DNA of 64,000 nucleotides, taken from positions 15,001 through 79,000 of the forward strand of contig CM076263.1 of the NCBI GenBank assembly GCA_038380795.1. Direction: 5' to 3'. The notes under the pieces were generated by a model, which worked only from the letters and a program-made list of their open reading frames with translations, was not told the origin of the DNA and made no database searches. The DNA comes from Pyrocephalus nanus (taxonomy: Eukaryota > Chordata > Aves > Passeriformes > Tyrannidae). Positions 33,792 to 46,642 of the stretch are shown piece after piece (the first letter of the stretch is position 1; each line of letters opens with the position of its first letter). The position numbers were made by a program, and so were the translations under genes.

Positions 33792-36274
33792 CCTCCTAAA
33801 CAGCCCAGCAGGTTTCTGGGGGAACCCGAATTATTTCTGCAGTTCACAAGCTGCACGTCCCTAAAGCATTCCCTTGGGAACACTGAGCTTTCCACAAGCA
33901 TTTTCTACTTCAATTTGGACTTCCAGCACATTTAAAGACAATTTAAATCAGAATGAAGGGACTTGATGACAACACAGCATTGGGTCAGGGACATCAGGAC
34001 ACTCAAACCATACTCACTGTGGACTCTCCAGCCCCAGCACTCCTGGAGCCTCCTCATTTCCCATACACACTCACTTGTATTTCAAGGACTCCCATCAGGA
34101 AATGGATCCCCGTTCCCAGAAGCAAATCTCAAGGGTCTTTTTACAACCTGCAAACCACAAGAATGACCAAGGGCAGCTTCTGGCAGAGGACACAAAGAGG
34201 ATTGTGGGGATCAGACACCTTGACCTGGGAGGGCTCCAGCTTTCACCTGCCATCCCCAAGCAGTTCTAGATTTTCATGCTGCTTTGCTTCACAGGCCTTT
34301 TCTGCCAAGCTCACTGCTGGAGGATTTTGTCTGGTCTTGAGACGTGTCTTACAAAGCTGAGCTTTATGAGAACTGAGGCACTTTTCATTATTCCTGACTC
34401 TTCCAGGGCTGCACTTGCCAGGATCCTTTGGGCACAAGGGAGCTTCCAGACTGCCCCAAACCGTCACAGCCCACTTGCTCTTCTTACCACAGCTGGACCT
34501 GGTGAGTGTCCCTTCAGAAAGAGAAGGCAATGAACCTTTCTGAAACCAGAACCTCCCCAGCTTTGCTTTCCCATTCCATGTTTTGTTCCCTACACAACTG
34601 AGGCCCTTTCAGGCCTTGCCCAGTGGCAGCCAAGGAATCCAACCCAAGAACCTGCCAGGGAGCAGCGTCTGTGCCACAGCAGCAGCATTCCAGGCCTGGC
34701 ACTGCCGACCCTCCGCTTCTCCCAACAGCTCCAGTGGCATCACAACTTGTCCCGAAGGCAGAAAGGCTCCTTTTGGGAGCACCATGAGCCATCTATACTG
34801 TAGCGCTGGAATTCCATCTCCTGAACAAGCTGGGAGAAGCAGGGAACAAACCAGGACCTTACAGGTCAATTAGGGACACCAAACAGCAGCTCCAAGAAAG
34901 GTACTGAGTCAACACCTCACCAAAGACACACGACAGCAAGGCCTAACACCTAGACAATCATTTCAGTTTTCAATTTATAAAGTCAAACTAAAGTAAAGCT
35001 TTTCAGACACTTGGGAAGACTCAATCCCATTGTAACCAGTTTGTGGGACTCATTCCCAGCCTCCTGAGGTTCATTTCCCACCTCACTCGTGGCTGCACTA
35101 GACCTGGCTACACACACACACACATAAAAGGAGCTGCTGCAACTTGTCCAGTTTCCTGCTTCTCCTTGAAACTCCTCCAGCTGTTTGCCCAGCTCTCCAG
35201 GGTCCATTCCTTTGCCCACTGGACTTGTTACCAGGGCTGCCAGGGCCACCCTGGGCTCTCACCTGCCCTCACACTGATTGACCTTTCCCAGCCCCGAGTC
35301 CATCCAGCACTGACCGAGCTGCTGGGGGCTGCAGTTCTCTCTGCTCCTTCCCTTCCTCTGCCTGGAGAACACCCCTTCCAGCTCCTGCACCCCCACCTCT
35401 TACCTCCCAGAAAAGCAGAGCTGCGTCCTCCTGGATCCTCCAGCTGGACGCTGCTGGCTCTGTGCAGCTCCCACCCTGCAGCAGGGATGGCAAAGGGAGC
35501 TGGGACACCACTGCCCCCAAACCTGCCCAGGCTCCAGCTGCTGCACACACCTGCTGTTGTGCCCACGGGCAAGGCACTTGAGGAAACAACTCCTCACAAG
35601 TCACAGGATAATAGGAACAGTTGAAACAAACCCAATCCAACACATCAGATACAGATTTATGGGATCTGATAAATGAGCAAGGTATCAAATCCTGACTGCC
35701 TCGAGAGACAGAACTGTGGCTAAGCAGAAATCTCTCCCCCACGGCCCCCTCACGCTCCACCCCCAGCCCACAGGGCAGCTGGGCAGCCCCGGCGCAGCCG
35801 ATCCCGCAGTCTCCGGGAACTGCCACAATTCCTATGGGTGCGTCCACCCGCAGGGGAGGCTGCGGGGCGGCTACAAGAGGCTCCTGCTGGCCAGACTCTG
35901 ACCAACAGAGCCGGCTTTAGGCCAGGCCTGGCACTATCCGGCTGTGGGTATGGGCAGCTTCTCGGGAGCTCCAAGTTGGCCACCCCTGGAGCGCTGGCCG
36001 GGTGCCCCAGCAGGGCCAAGGGTGGAGGGCACGGAACAGCTGCACACACCTGGCCTGCCTTTCTCCAGCAACACTCACACCAACTGCACACTTCAGCCAG
36101 GGCACCTGAGCACAGGCAGCCTTCACCCTGTTCCTCAGGGGCAGCAGCCCCTGGGCAGCAACTCTCGGGGAACTTCTCATCCTTTCCCTTCGCTCCTTTG
36201 ATCCCTGGTCAGGATAGACACATGCAAGAAACAACTTCTTGGAGGAGATGCCATAGACAACAACTCCCTATTGT

Positions 36275-36757
36275 TCATAAAATCAGTGTAATTACTATGA
36301 TTAGTGGATGAAATAAAGTCTTCAAAAACTTCCTATCCGATGGTGAGAATGCTGTAAATATATCCCCCCAGGAGTGAGCAGTGAGTTGTTCTACCTGATG
36401 CCCAAAGGTCACCAATGGACCTCCTCTACTTACTGTTTGCATTTGGTGATCAAGTCTCATCCAGCCACCCTCCAGGGGGGCAGGTAAACTTGCCCTGCCT
36501 GCCCTGCCCAGGGAAAGGGAACTGACCCCAGTGTTCCTCAGCACAAGGCAGCCCTTGGAAATATCCACTGCCATTCCACAGTCAGGGAAAGCAACAAGCA
36601 CTCCACAAGGCTGCTGTGGCACAGGACCAATCTGAAGCTCAGCTTTTCTCTTTACCACTTCACCTTGTTTGCCACCTCGTTCTATCATCAAAACTTGCTG
36701 TCCTTGCACCTTTTTAGGCTGACCATGAGTTGAAGAGGCCTCCGCTCCAGCACCCAC
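36275..36757 (-). pseudogene. Possible env-like remnant, block 6 copy
   Basis: It lies to the right of the switch point and has the G-type translation (MGAGAEA, GEVV, VTFG), although the left of the same block is V-type. Confidence 0.35.
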
Positions 36758-37017
36758 ATGGGCCTGAGCCCTTTGACAAGATCCATTTTTCCAAGGAATT
36801 CAAAGCTCCACCTGAGGGCCATGGGCTTTTCTCACCCACCCTTGTGCTGGAGCTTGGCCTTCATCTCACTCTGCCTTCACTTCTTGCAGTGGCTGCACCA
36901 TTTCCTGCCCTGCCTTGGCTGGAGCTCAGCATCCTGATCCCATCCCTGCCAGCCCCCGGAACCGCTGACTCAGCAATGGGGGGCCCTCCATTGCCAAGTG
37001 CACGGTCCCGTCGGGGC

Positions 37018-37568
37018 TCATGGGGGGAGCAGGAGGTCAAAGGCTCCAGCCCTCCTGGGACAACCTTCCACCACTACAACCAACAAAGGAGCCTCTCCAG
37101 CCCTGCCTCCGAAAGCATCCTGAACAAACCCAGTCCAGCTCCACGGGACAAACTGCTCCCTGTCTGCCCAGTCCAATCTGATCCCAGAGGCTCCCAGCTC
37201 ATGCAGCCCAACTGCCCAGGAGATCACAGACTCCCTGGTCTTTGCTTTAAACCTCTCCAGAACACCAGCAAGTTCAGGCTGAGTAAAATCCTCCACCACA
37301 TCAGGCCTGACGGGATAACCATCGGGGTCACCTTCCACTTTCCCTCCTGTTATTTGCTGTGCTTCAGCAAACACTTCACCCTCTGAAACACGCTCTAAAG
37401 CAGTTAAATCACAAGCATCTCCACCCCAGTTTTTTGGATCCCAACCTATCCCTGCCTCTGCAGTCACAGCATGCACTGGTTTACTTGACCACTTTGCTTC
37501 TCATATTTATATTGGGCTACCTGGAGAGTCACTTCTGCTACTGTTTGACAACTGTCTAACTTGGCCCT
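37018..37568 (-). pseudogene. Endogenous-retrovirus gag-like remnant, block 6 copy
   Basis: G-type state with GTG at 37476. Confidence 0.55.
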
Positions 37569-37889
37569 TCATAGGCCACACTGTTTTCCACTGGCCCACA
37601 CCACAGGAACAACTGCATCTGCCGCTTCAGTTGGGACGGTGCTGCTGACGGGAGTTACTTCCTGCACAAGAAGAGCTGCTGCTCTCACACATTTAGTTTC
37701 AGCAACTACAGTTTCCATCTCCCCATTTTCCAAGTTCATTTCTGCCTCAACTTGTCCAACCAATCTCTTCCGAGCAAAGGTTTAGGGGAGCTTGCAAATT
37801 AACCAACCGAGGAATTACCCAGTGTTTTCCCGGTTTAACCCCTGTCACACCAACCACCTTCACAGTGCCATCGCTTAATTCTTAAGAAA

Positions 37890-39203
37890 GGGGGGGAGAG
37901 AAAAAGGGGGGAAGAGAAAAAGGGGGGACGATAAAAAGGGGGGACGAGAAAAAGGGGGGACGAGAAAAAGGGGGGACAAGAAAAGGGGGGACGAGAAAAA
38001 GGGGGGACAAGAAAAGGGGGGACGAGCAAAAGGGGGGACGCGAGAAAGGGGGGACGCGAGAAAGGGGGGACGCGAGAAAGGGGGGACGCGAGAAAGGGGG
38101 GACGCGAAAAAGGGGGACGAGAAGAAGGGGGACGAGAAGAAGGGGGACAAGAAAAGGGGGGACGAGAAAAGGGGGGACGAGAAAAGGGGGGACGAGAAAA
38201 GAGGGGACGAGAAAAGGGCGGAAAAGAAGAAGGGGGGACGAGAAGAAGAGGGGACGAGAAAAAGGGGGGCCGAGAAAAAGAGGGGACGAGAAAAAGGGGG
38301 GCCGAGCAAAAGGGGGGACGAGCAAAAGGGGGGAGAGAAAAAGGGGGGACGAGAAAAAGGGGGGACGAGAAAAAGGGGGGACGAGAAGAACGGGGACGAG
38401 AAGAAGGGGGACGAGAAAAAGGGGGGACGAGAAAAAGGGGGGACGAGAAAAAGGAGGGACGAGAAAAGGGGGGACGAGAAAAAGGGGGGACGCGAGAAAG
38501 TTGGGACGCGAGAAAGGGGGGACGCGAGAAAGGGGGGACGAGCAAAAGGGGGGACAAGCAAAAGGGGGGACGCGAAAAAGGGGGGATGCGAAAAAGGGGG
38601 GACGCGAAAAAGGGGGGACGCGAAAAAGGAAGGACGAGAAGAAGGGGGGACGAGAAGAAGGGGGGACGCGAAAAAGGAAGGACGAGAAGAAGGGGGGACG
38701 CGAAAAAGGGGGGACGAGAGAAAGAGGGGCCAAGAAAAGGGGGGACGAGAAAAAGGGGGAACGAGAAGAAGGGGGAACGAGAAGAAGGGGGAACGAGAAG
38801 AAGGGGGACGAGAAAAGGGGGGACGAGAAAAGGGGGGACGAGAAAAGGGGGGACGAGAAAAGGGGGGACGAGAAAAGCGGGGACGAGAAAAGGGGGGAAA
38901 AGAAGAAGGGGGGACGAGAAAAAGGGGGACGAGAAAAAGGGGGGACGCGAAAAAGGAAGGACGAGAAGAAGGGGGGACGCGAAAAAGGGGGGACGCGAAA
39001 AAGGGGGGACGCGAAAAAGGGGGACGAGAAGAAGGGGGACGAGAAGAAGGGGGACGAGAAAAGGGGGGACGAGAAAAGGGGGGACGAGAAAAAGGGGAGA
39101 CGAGAAAAAGGGGGGACGAGAAAAAGGGGGGAAGAAATAAAGGGGGGAAGAAAAAAAGGGGGGAAGAAAAAAAGGGGGGAAGAAAAAAAGGGGGGAAGAA
39201 AAA
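37890..39203. repeat. Purine minisatellite array 7 (short, 1,314 bp)
   Basis: It is an apparent exact copy of array 6, 5,412 bp away. Confidence 0.92.
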
Positions 39204-41686
39204 CCTCCTAAACAGCCCAGCAGGTTTCTGGGGGAACCCGAATTATTTCTGCAGTTCACAAGCTGCACGTCCCTAAAGCATTCCCTTGGGAACACTGAGC
39301 TTTCCACAAGCATTTTCTACTTCAATTTGGACTTCCAGCACATTTAAAGACAATTTAAATCAGAATGAAGGGACTTGATGACAACACAGCATTGGGTCAG
39401 GGACATCAGGACACTCAAACCATACTCACTGTGGACTCTCCAGCCCCAGCACTCCTGGAGCCTCCTCATTTCCCATACACACTCACTTGTATTTCAAGGA
39501 CTCCCATCAGGAAATGGATCCCCGTTCCCAGAAGCAAATCTCAAGGGTCTTTTTACAACCTGCAAACCACAAGAATGACCAAGGGCAGCTTCTGGCAGAG
39601 GACACAAAGAGGATTGTGGGGATCAGACACCTTGACCTGGGAGGGCTCCAGCTTTCACCTGCCATCCCCAAGCAGTTCTAGATTTTCATGCTGCTTTGCT
39701 TCACAGGCCTTTTCTGCCAAGCTCACTGCTGGAGGATTTTGTCTGGTCTTGAGACGTGTCTTACAAAGCTGAGCTTTATGAGAACTGAGGCACTTTTCAT
39801 TATTCCTGACTCTTCCAGGGCTGCACTTGCCAGGATCCTTTGGGCACAAGGGAGCTTCCAGACTGCCCCAAACCGTCACAGCCCACTTGCTCTTCTTACC
39901 ACAGCTGGACCTGGTGAGTGTCCCTTCAGAAAGAGAAGGCAATGAACCTTTCTGAAACCAGAACCTCCCCAGCTTTGCTTTCCCATTCCATGTTTTGTTC
40001 CCTACACAACTGAGGCCCTTTCAGGCCTTGCCCAGTGGCAGCCAAGGAATCCAACCCAAGAACCTGCCAGGGAGCAGCGTCTGTGCCACAGCAGCAGCAT
40101 TCCAGGCCTGGCACTGCCGACCCTCCGCTTCTCCCAACAGCTCCAGTGGCATCACAACTTGTCCCGAAGGCAGAAAGGCTCCTTTTGGGAGCACCATGAG
40201 CCATCTATACTGTAGCGCTGGAATTCCATCTCCTGAACAAGCTGGGAGAAGCAGGGAACAAACCAGGACCTTACAGGTCAATTAGGGACACCAAACAGCA
40301 GCTCCAAGAAAGGTACTGAGTCAACACCTCACCAAAGACACACGACAGCAAGGCCTAACACCTAGACAATCATTTCAGTTTTCAATTTATAAAGTCAAAC
40401 TAAAGTAAAGCTTTTCAGACACTTGGGAAGACTCAATCCCATTGTAACCAGTTTGTGGGACTCATTCCCAGCCTCCTGAGGTTCATTTCCCACCTCACTC
40501 GTGGCTGCACTAGACCTGGCTACACACACACACACATAAAAGGAGCTGCTGCAACTTGTCCAGTTTCCTGCTTCTCCTTGAAACTCCTCCAGCTGTTTGC
40601 CCAGCTCTCCAGGGTCCATTCCTTTGCCCACTGGACTTGTTACCAGGGCTGCCAGGGCCACCCTGGGCTCTCACCTGCCCTCACACTGATTGACCTTTCC
40701 CAGCCCCGAGTCCATCCAGCACTGACCGAGCTGCTGGGGGCTGCAGTTCTCTCTGCTCCTTCCCTTCCTCTGCCTGGAGAACACCCCTTCCAGCTCCTGC
40801 ACCCCCACCTCTTACCTCCCAGAAAAGCAGAGCTGCGTCCTCCTGGATCCTCCAGCTGGACGCTGCTGGCTCTGTGCAGCTCCCACCCTGCAGCAGGGAT
40901 GGCAAAGGGAGCTGGGACACCACTGCCCCCAAACCTGCCCAGGCTCCAGCTGCTGCACACACCTGCTGTTGTGCCCACGGGCAAGGCACTTGAGGAAACA
41001 ACTCCTCACAAGTCACAGGATAATAGGAACAGTTGAAACAAACCCAATCCAACACATCAGATACAGATTTATGGGATCTGATAAATGAGCAAGGTATCAA
41101 ATCCTGACTGCCTCGAGAGACAGAACTGTGGCTAAGCAGAAATCTCTCCCCCACGGCCCCCTCACGCTCCACCCCCAGCCCACAGGGCAGCTGGGCAGCC
41201 CCGGCGCAGCCGATCCCGCAGTCTCCGGGAACTGCCACAATTCCTATGGGTGCGTCCACCCGCAGGGGAGGCTGCGGGGCGGCTACAAGAGGCTCCTGCT
41301 GGCCAGACTCTGACCAACAGAGCCGGCTTTAGGCCAGGCCTGGCACTATCCGGCTGTGGGTATGGGCAGCTTCTCGGGAGCTCCAAGTTGGCCACCCCTG
41401 GAGCGCTGGCCGGGTGCCCCAGCAGGGCCAAGGGTGGAGGGCACGGAACAGCTGCACACACCTGGCCTGCCTTTCTCCAGCAACACTCACACCAACTGCA
41501 CACTTCAGCCAGGGCACCTGAGCACAGGCAGCCTTCACCCTGTTCCTCAGGGGCAGTAGCCCCTGGGCAGCAACTCTCGGGGAACTTCTCATCCTTTCCC
41601 TTCGCTCCTTTGATCCCTGGTCAGGATAGACACATGCAAGAAACAACTTCTTGGAGGAGATGCCATAGACAACAACTCCCTATTGT

Positions 41687-42169
41687 TCATAAAATCAGTG
41701 TAATTACTATGATTAGTGGATGAAATAAAGTCTTCAAAAACTTCCTATCCGATGGTGAGAATGCTGTAAATATATCCCCCCAGGAGTGAGCAGTGAGTTG
41801 TTCTACCTGATGCCCAAAGGTCCCCAATGGACCTCCTCTACTTACTGTTTGCATTTGGTGATCAAGTCTCATCCAGCCACCCTCCAGGGGGGCAGGTAAA
41901 CTTGCCCTGCCTGCCCTGCCCAGGGAAAGGGAACTGACCCCAGTGTTCCTCAGCACAAGGCAGCCCTTGGAAATATCCACTGCCATTCCACAGTCAGGGA
42001 AAGCAACAAGCACTCCACAAGGCTGCTGTGGCACAGGACCAATCTGAAGCTCAGCTTTTCTCTTTACCCCTTCACCTTGTTTGCCACCTCGTTCTATCAT
42101 CAAAACTTGCTGTCCTTGCACCTTTTTAGGCTGACCATGAGTTGAAGAGGCCTCCGCTGCAGCACCCAC
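41687..42169 (-). pseudogene. Possible env-like remnant, block 7 copy
   Basis: V-type copy: MGAAAEA and GEGV, with GTFG retained near the end, unlike block 4. Confidence 0.35.
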
Positions 42170-42429
42170 ATGGGCCTGAGCCCTTTGACAAGATCCATTT
42201 TTCCAAGGAATTCAAAGCTCCACCTGAGGGCCATGGGCTTTTCTCACCCACCCTTGTGCTGGAGCTTGGCCTTCATCTCACTCTGCCTTCACTTCTTGCA
42301 GTGGCTGCACCATTTCCTGCCCTGCCTTGGCTGGAGCTCAGCATCCTGATCCCATCCCTGCCAGCCCCCGGAACCGCTGACTCAGCAATGGGGGGCCCTC
42401 CATTGCCAAGTGCACGGTCCCGTCGGGGC

Positions 42430-42980
42430 TCATGGGGGGAGCAGGAGGTCAAAGGCTCCAGCCCTCCTGGGACAACCCTCCACCACTACAACCAACAAAG
42501 GAGCCTCTCCAGCCCTGCCTCCGAAAGCATCCTGAACAAACCCAGTCCAGCTCCACGGGACAAACTGCTCCCTGTCTGCCCAGTCCAATCTGATCCCAGA
42601 GGCTCCCAGCTCATGCAGCCCAACTGCCCAGGAGATCACAGACTCCCTGGTCTTTGCTTTAAACCTCTCCAGAACACCAGCAAGTTCAGGCTGAGTAAAA
42701 TCCTCCACCACATCAGGCCTGACGGGATAACCATCGGGGTCACCTTCCACTTTCCCTCCTGTTATTTGCTGTGCTTCAGCAAACACTTCACCCTCTGAAA
42801 CACGCTCTAAAGCAGTTAAATCACAAGCATCTCCACCCCAGTTTTTTGGATCCCAACCTATCCCTGCCTCTGCAGTCACAGCATGCATTGGTTTACTTGA
42901 CCACTTTGCTTCTCATATTTATATTGGGCTACCTGGAGAGTCACTTCTGCTACTGTTTGACAACTGTCTAACTTGGCCCT
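42430..42980 (-). pseudogene. Endogenous-retrovirus gag-like remnant, block 7 copy
   Basis: V-type copy with ATG at 42888. Confidence 0.55.
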
Positions 42981-43301
42981 TCATAGGCCACACTGTTTTC
43001 CACTGGCCCACACCACAGGAACAACTGCATCTGCCGCTTCAGTTGGGACGGTGCTGCTGACGGGAGTTACTTCCTGCACAAGAAGAGCTGCTGCTCTCAC
43101 ACATTTAGTTTCAGCAACTACAGTTTCCATCTCCCCATTTTCCAAGTTCATTTCTGCCTCAACTTGTCCAACCAATCTCTTCCGAGCAAAGGTTTAGGGG
43201 AGCTTGCAAATTAACCAACCGAGGAATTACCCAGTGTTTTCCCAGTTTAACCCCTGTCACACCAACCACCTTCACAGTGCCATCGCTTAATTCTTAAGAA
43301 A

Positions 43302-46300
43302 GGGGGGGAGAGAAAAAGGGGGGAAGAGAAAAAGGGGGGACGATAAAAAGGGGGGACGAGAAAAAGGGGGGACACGAAAAAGGGGGGACGAGAAAAAGGG
43401 GGGACGAGAAAAAGGGGGGACGAGAAAAAGGGGGGACGAGAAAAAGGGGGGACGAGCAAAAGGGGGGACGCGAGAAAGGGGGGACGCGAGAAAGGGAGGA
43501 CGCGAAAAAGGGGGGACGAGAGAAAGGAGGGACGAGAAAGGGGAGACGAAAAAAAGGGGGAACGAGAAGAAGGGGGACGAGAAGAAGGGGGACGAGAAAA
43601 GGGGGGACGAGAAAAGGGGGGACGAGAAAAGGGGGGACGAGAAAAGGGGGGACGAGAAAAGGGGGGACGCGAGAAAGGGGGGACGCGAAAAGGGGGGACG
43701 AGAAAAGGGGGGACGAGAAAAGGGAGGACGAGAAAAGCGGGGACGAGAAAAAGGGGGGACGAGAAAAAGGGGGGACGAGAAAAAGGGGGGACGAGAAAAA
43801 GGGGGGACGAGAAAAGCGGGGACGAGAAAAGGGGGGACGAGAAAAGGGGGGACGAGAAAAAGGAGGGAAGCGAGAAAGGTGGGACGCGAGAAAGGGGGGA
43901 CGCGAGAAAGGGGGGACGCGAGAAAGGGGGGACGAGAAGAAGGGGGGACGCGAAAAAGGAAGGACGAGAAGAAGGGGGACGAGAAGAAGGGGGACGAGAA
44001 GAAGGGGGACGAGAAAAGGGGGGACGAGAAAAGGGGGGACGAGAAAAGAGGGGACGAGAAAAGGGCGGAAAAGAAGAAGGGGGGACGAGAAGAAGAGGGG
44101 ACGAGAAAAAGGGGGGCCGAGAAAAAGGGGGGCCGAGAAAAAGGGGGGCCGAGAAAAAGGGGGGCCGAGAAAAAGGGGGGCCGAGAAAAAGGGGGGCCGA
44201 GAAAAAGGGGGGCCGAGAAAAAGGGGGGACGAGAAAAAGGGGGAACGAGAAAAAGGGGGGACGAGAAAAAGGGGGGACGAGCAAAAGGGGGGACGAGCAA
44301 AAGGGGGGCCGAGAAAAAGGGGGGACGAGAAAAAGGGGGGACGCGAAAAAGGAAGGACGAGAAGAAGGGGGGACGCGAAAAAGGAAGGACGAGAAGAAGG
44401 GGGGACGCGAAAAAGGGGGGACACGAAAAAGGGGGGACGCGAAAAAGGGGGACGAGAAGAAGGGGGACGAGAAGAAGGGGGACGAGAAGAAGGGGGACGA
44501 GAAGAAGGGGGACGAGAAGAAGGGGGACGAGAAGAAGGGTACGAGAAGAAGGGGGATGAGAAAAGGGGGACGAGAAAAGGGGGGACGAGAAAAGGGGGGA
44601 CGAGAAAAGAGGGGACGAGAAAAGGGCGGAAAAGAAGAAGGGGGGACGAGAAGAAGAGGGGACGAGAAGAAGAGGGGACGAGAAAAAGGGGGGCCGAGAA
44701 AAAGGGGGGCCGAGAAAAAGGGGGGCCGAGAAAAAGGGGGGACGAGAAAAAGGGGGGACGAGAAAAAGGGGGGACGAGAAAAAGGGGGGACGAGCAAAAG
44801 GGGGGACGAGCAAAAGGGGGGCCGAGAAAAAGGGGGGACGAGAAAAAGGGGGGACGCGAAAAAGGAAGGACGAGAAGAAGGGGGGACGCGAAAAAGGAAG
44901 GACGAGAAGAAGGGGGGACGCGAAAAAGGGGGGACACGAAAAAGGGGGGACGCGAAAAAGGGGGACGAGAAGAAGGGGGACGAGAAGAAGGGGGACGAGA
45001 AGAAGGGGGACGAGAAGAAGGGGGACGAGAAGAAGGGGGATGAGAAAAGGGGGACGAGAAAAGGGGGGACGAGAAAAGGGGGGACGAGAAAAGAGGGGAC
45101 GAGAAAAGGGCGGAAAAGAAGAAGGGGGGACGAGAAGAAGAGGGGACGAGAAAAAGGGGGGCCGAGAAAAAGGGGGGACGAGAAAAAGGGGGGACGAGAA
45201 AAAGGGGGGCCGAGAAAAAGGGGGGACGAGAAAAAGGGGGGACGAGAAAAAGGGGGGACGAGCAAAAGGGGGGACGAGAAAAAGGGGGGACGAGAAAAAG
45301 GGGGGACGAGAAAAAGGGGGGACGAGAAAAAGGGGGGACGAGAAGAAGGGGGACGAGAAAAGGGGGGAAGATAAAAAGGGGGGACGCGAGAAAGGTGGGA
45401 CGCGAGAAAGGGGGGACGCGAGAAAGGGGGGACGCGAGAAAGGGGGGACGCGAGAAAGGGGGGACGCGAGAAAGGGGGGACGCGAGAAAGGGGGGACGAG
45501 CAAAAGGGGGGACGAGCAAAAGGGGGGACGAGAAAAAGGGGGGACGCGAAAAAGGGGGGACGCGAAAAAGGGGGGACGCGAAAAAGGGGGGACGCGAAAA
45601 AGGGGGGACGCGAAAAAGGAAGGACGAGAAGAAGGGGGACGAGAAGAAGGGGGACGAGAAGAAGGGGGACGAGAGAAAGGGGGGACGAGAGAAAGGGGGG
45701 ACTCGAAAAAGGGGGGACGCGAAAAAGGGGGGACGAGAAAAAGGGGGGACGAGAAAAAGGGGGGACGAGAAAAAGGGGGGACGAGAAAAAGGGGGGACGA
45801 GAAATAGGGGGGACGAGAAAAAGGGGGGACGAGAGAAAGGGGGGACGAGAAAAAGGGGCGACGAGAAAAAGGGGGGACGAGAAAAAGGGGGGACGAGAAG
45901 AAGGGGGACGAGAAGAAGGGGGACGAGAAAAGGGGGGGACGAGAAAAAGGGGGGACGAGAAAAAGGGGGGACGAGAAAAAGGGGGGACGAGAAAAAGGGG
46001 GGACGAGAAAAGCGGGGACGAGAAAAAGGAAGGACGAGAAAAGGGGGGACGAGAAAAGGGGGGACGAGAAAAGGGGGGACGAGAAAAAGGGGGGACGCGA
46101 GAAAGGTGGGACGCAAGAAAGGGGGGACGCGAGAAAGGGGGGACGCGAGAAAGGGGGGACGCGAGAAAGGGGGGACGCGAAAAAGGGGGGACGCGAAAAA
46201 GGCGGGACGAGAAAAAGGAAGGACGAGAAGAAGGGGGGACGCGGAAAAGGAAGGACGAGAAGAAGGGGGGACGCGAAAAAGGGGGGACGCGAAAAAGGGG

Positions 46301-46642
46301 GGACGCGAAAAAGGGGGGACGCGAAAAAGGGGGGACGCGAAAAAGGGGGGACGCGAAAAAGGGGGGACGAGAAAAAGGGGGGACGAGAGAAAGGGGGGAC
46401 GAGAAAAAGGGGGACGAGAAGAAGGGGGACGAGAAGAAGGGGGACGAGAAAAGGGGGGACGAGAGAAAGGGGGGACGAGAGAAAGGGGGGAAGAGAAAAA
46501 GGGGGGACGAGAAAAAGGGGGGAAGAAAAAAGGGGGGAAGAAAAAAAGGGGGGAAGAAAAAAAGGGGGAAGAAAAAAAGGGGGGAAGAAAAAAAGGGGGG
46601 AAGAAAAAAAGGGGGGAAGAAAAAAAAAGGGGGGAAGAAAAA
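43302..46642. repeat. Purine minisatellite array 8 (long, 3,341 bp)
   Basis: A long array related to arrays 5 and 10. It carries one GGGTACGAG marker (near 44538) and one GATAAAAAGG marker (near 45372) in the interior. Runs of GGGGCCGAG units (44115-44220) are longer than in array 5. Confidence 0.92.

Larger units (their letters stand above)
33792..37889. repeat. Macrosatellite block 6 (4,098 bp, V/G chimera)
   Basis: The left part carries states seen in V blocks: ACTGAGCTTTCC near 33885, CCGTCAC at 34463, GTTACCAG at 35230, ATTGACC at 35278 and CTGCTGTTG at 35555. The right part carries G states: GCAGCAGCC at 36145, TACCACTTC, GCTCCAGCACC, CAACCTTCC at 37066, GCATGCACTGG at 37476 and TTCCCGGTTT at 37832. 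The switch lies between 35556 and 36144. It is flanked on both sides by short 1,314-bp arrays. Confidence 0.93.
39204..43301. repeat. Macrosatellite block 7 (4,098 bp, V-type)
   Basis: It has V-type states throughout, including GCAGTAGCC, TACCCCTTC, GCTGCAGCACC, GCATGCATTGG and TTCCCAGTTT. It has GGTCCCCAATG near 41822, shared with block 9 and blocks 1-3 but not block 4. It is followed by long array 8. Confidence 0.93.
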
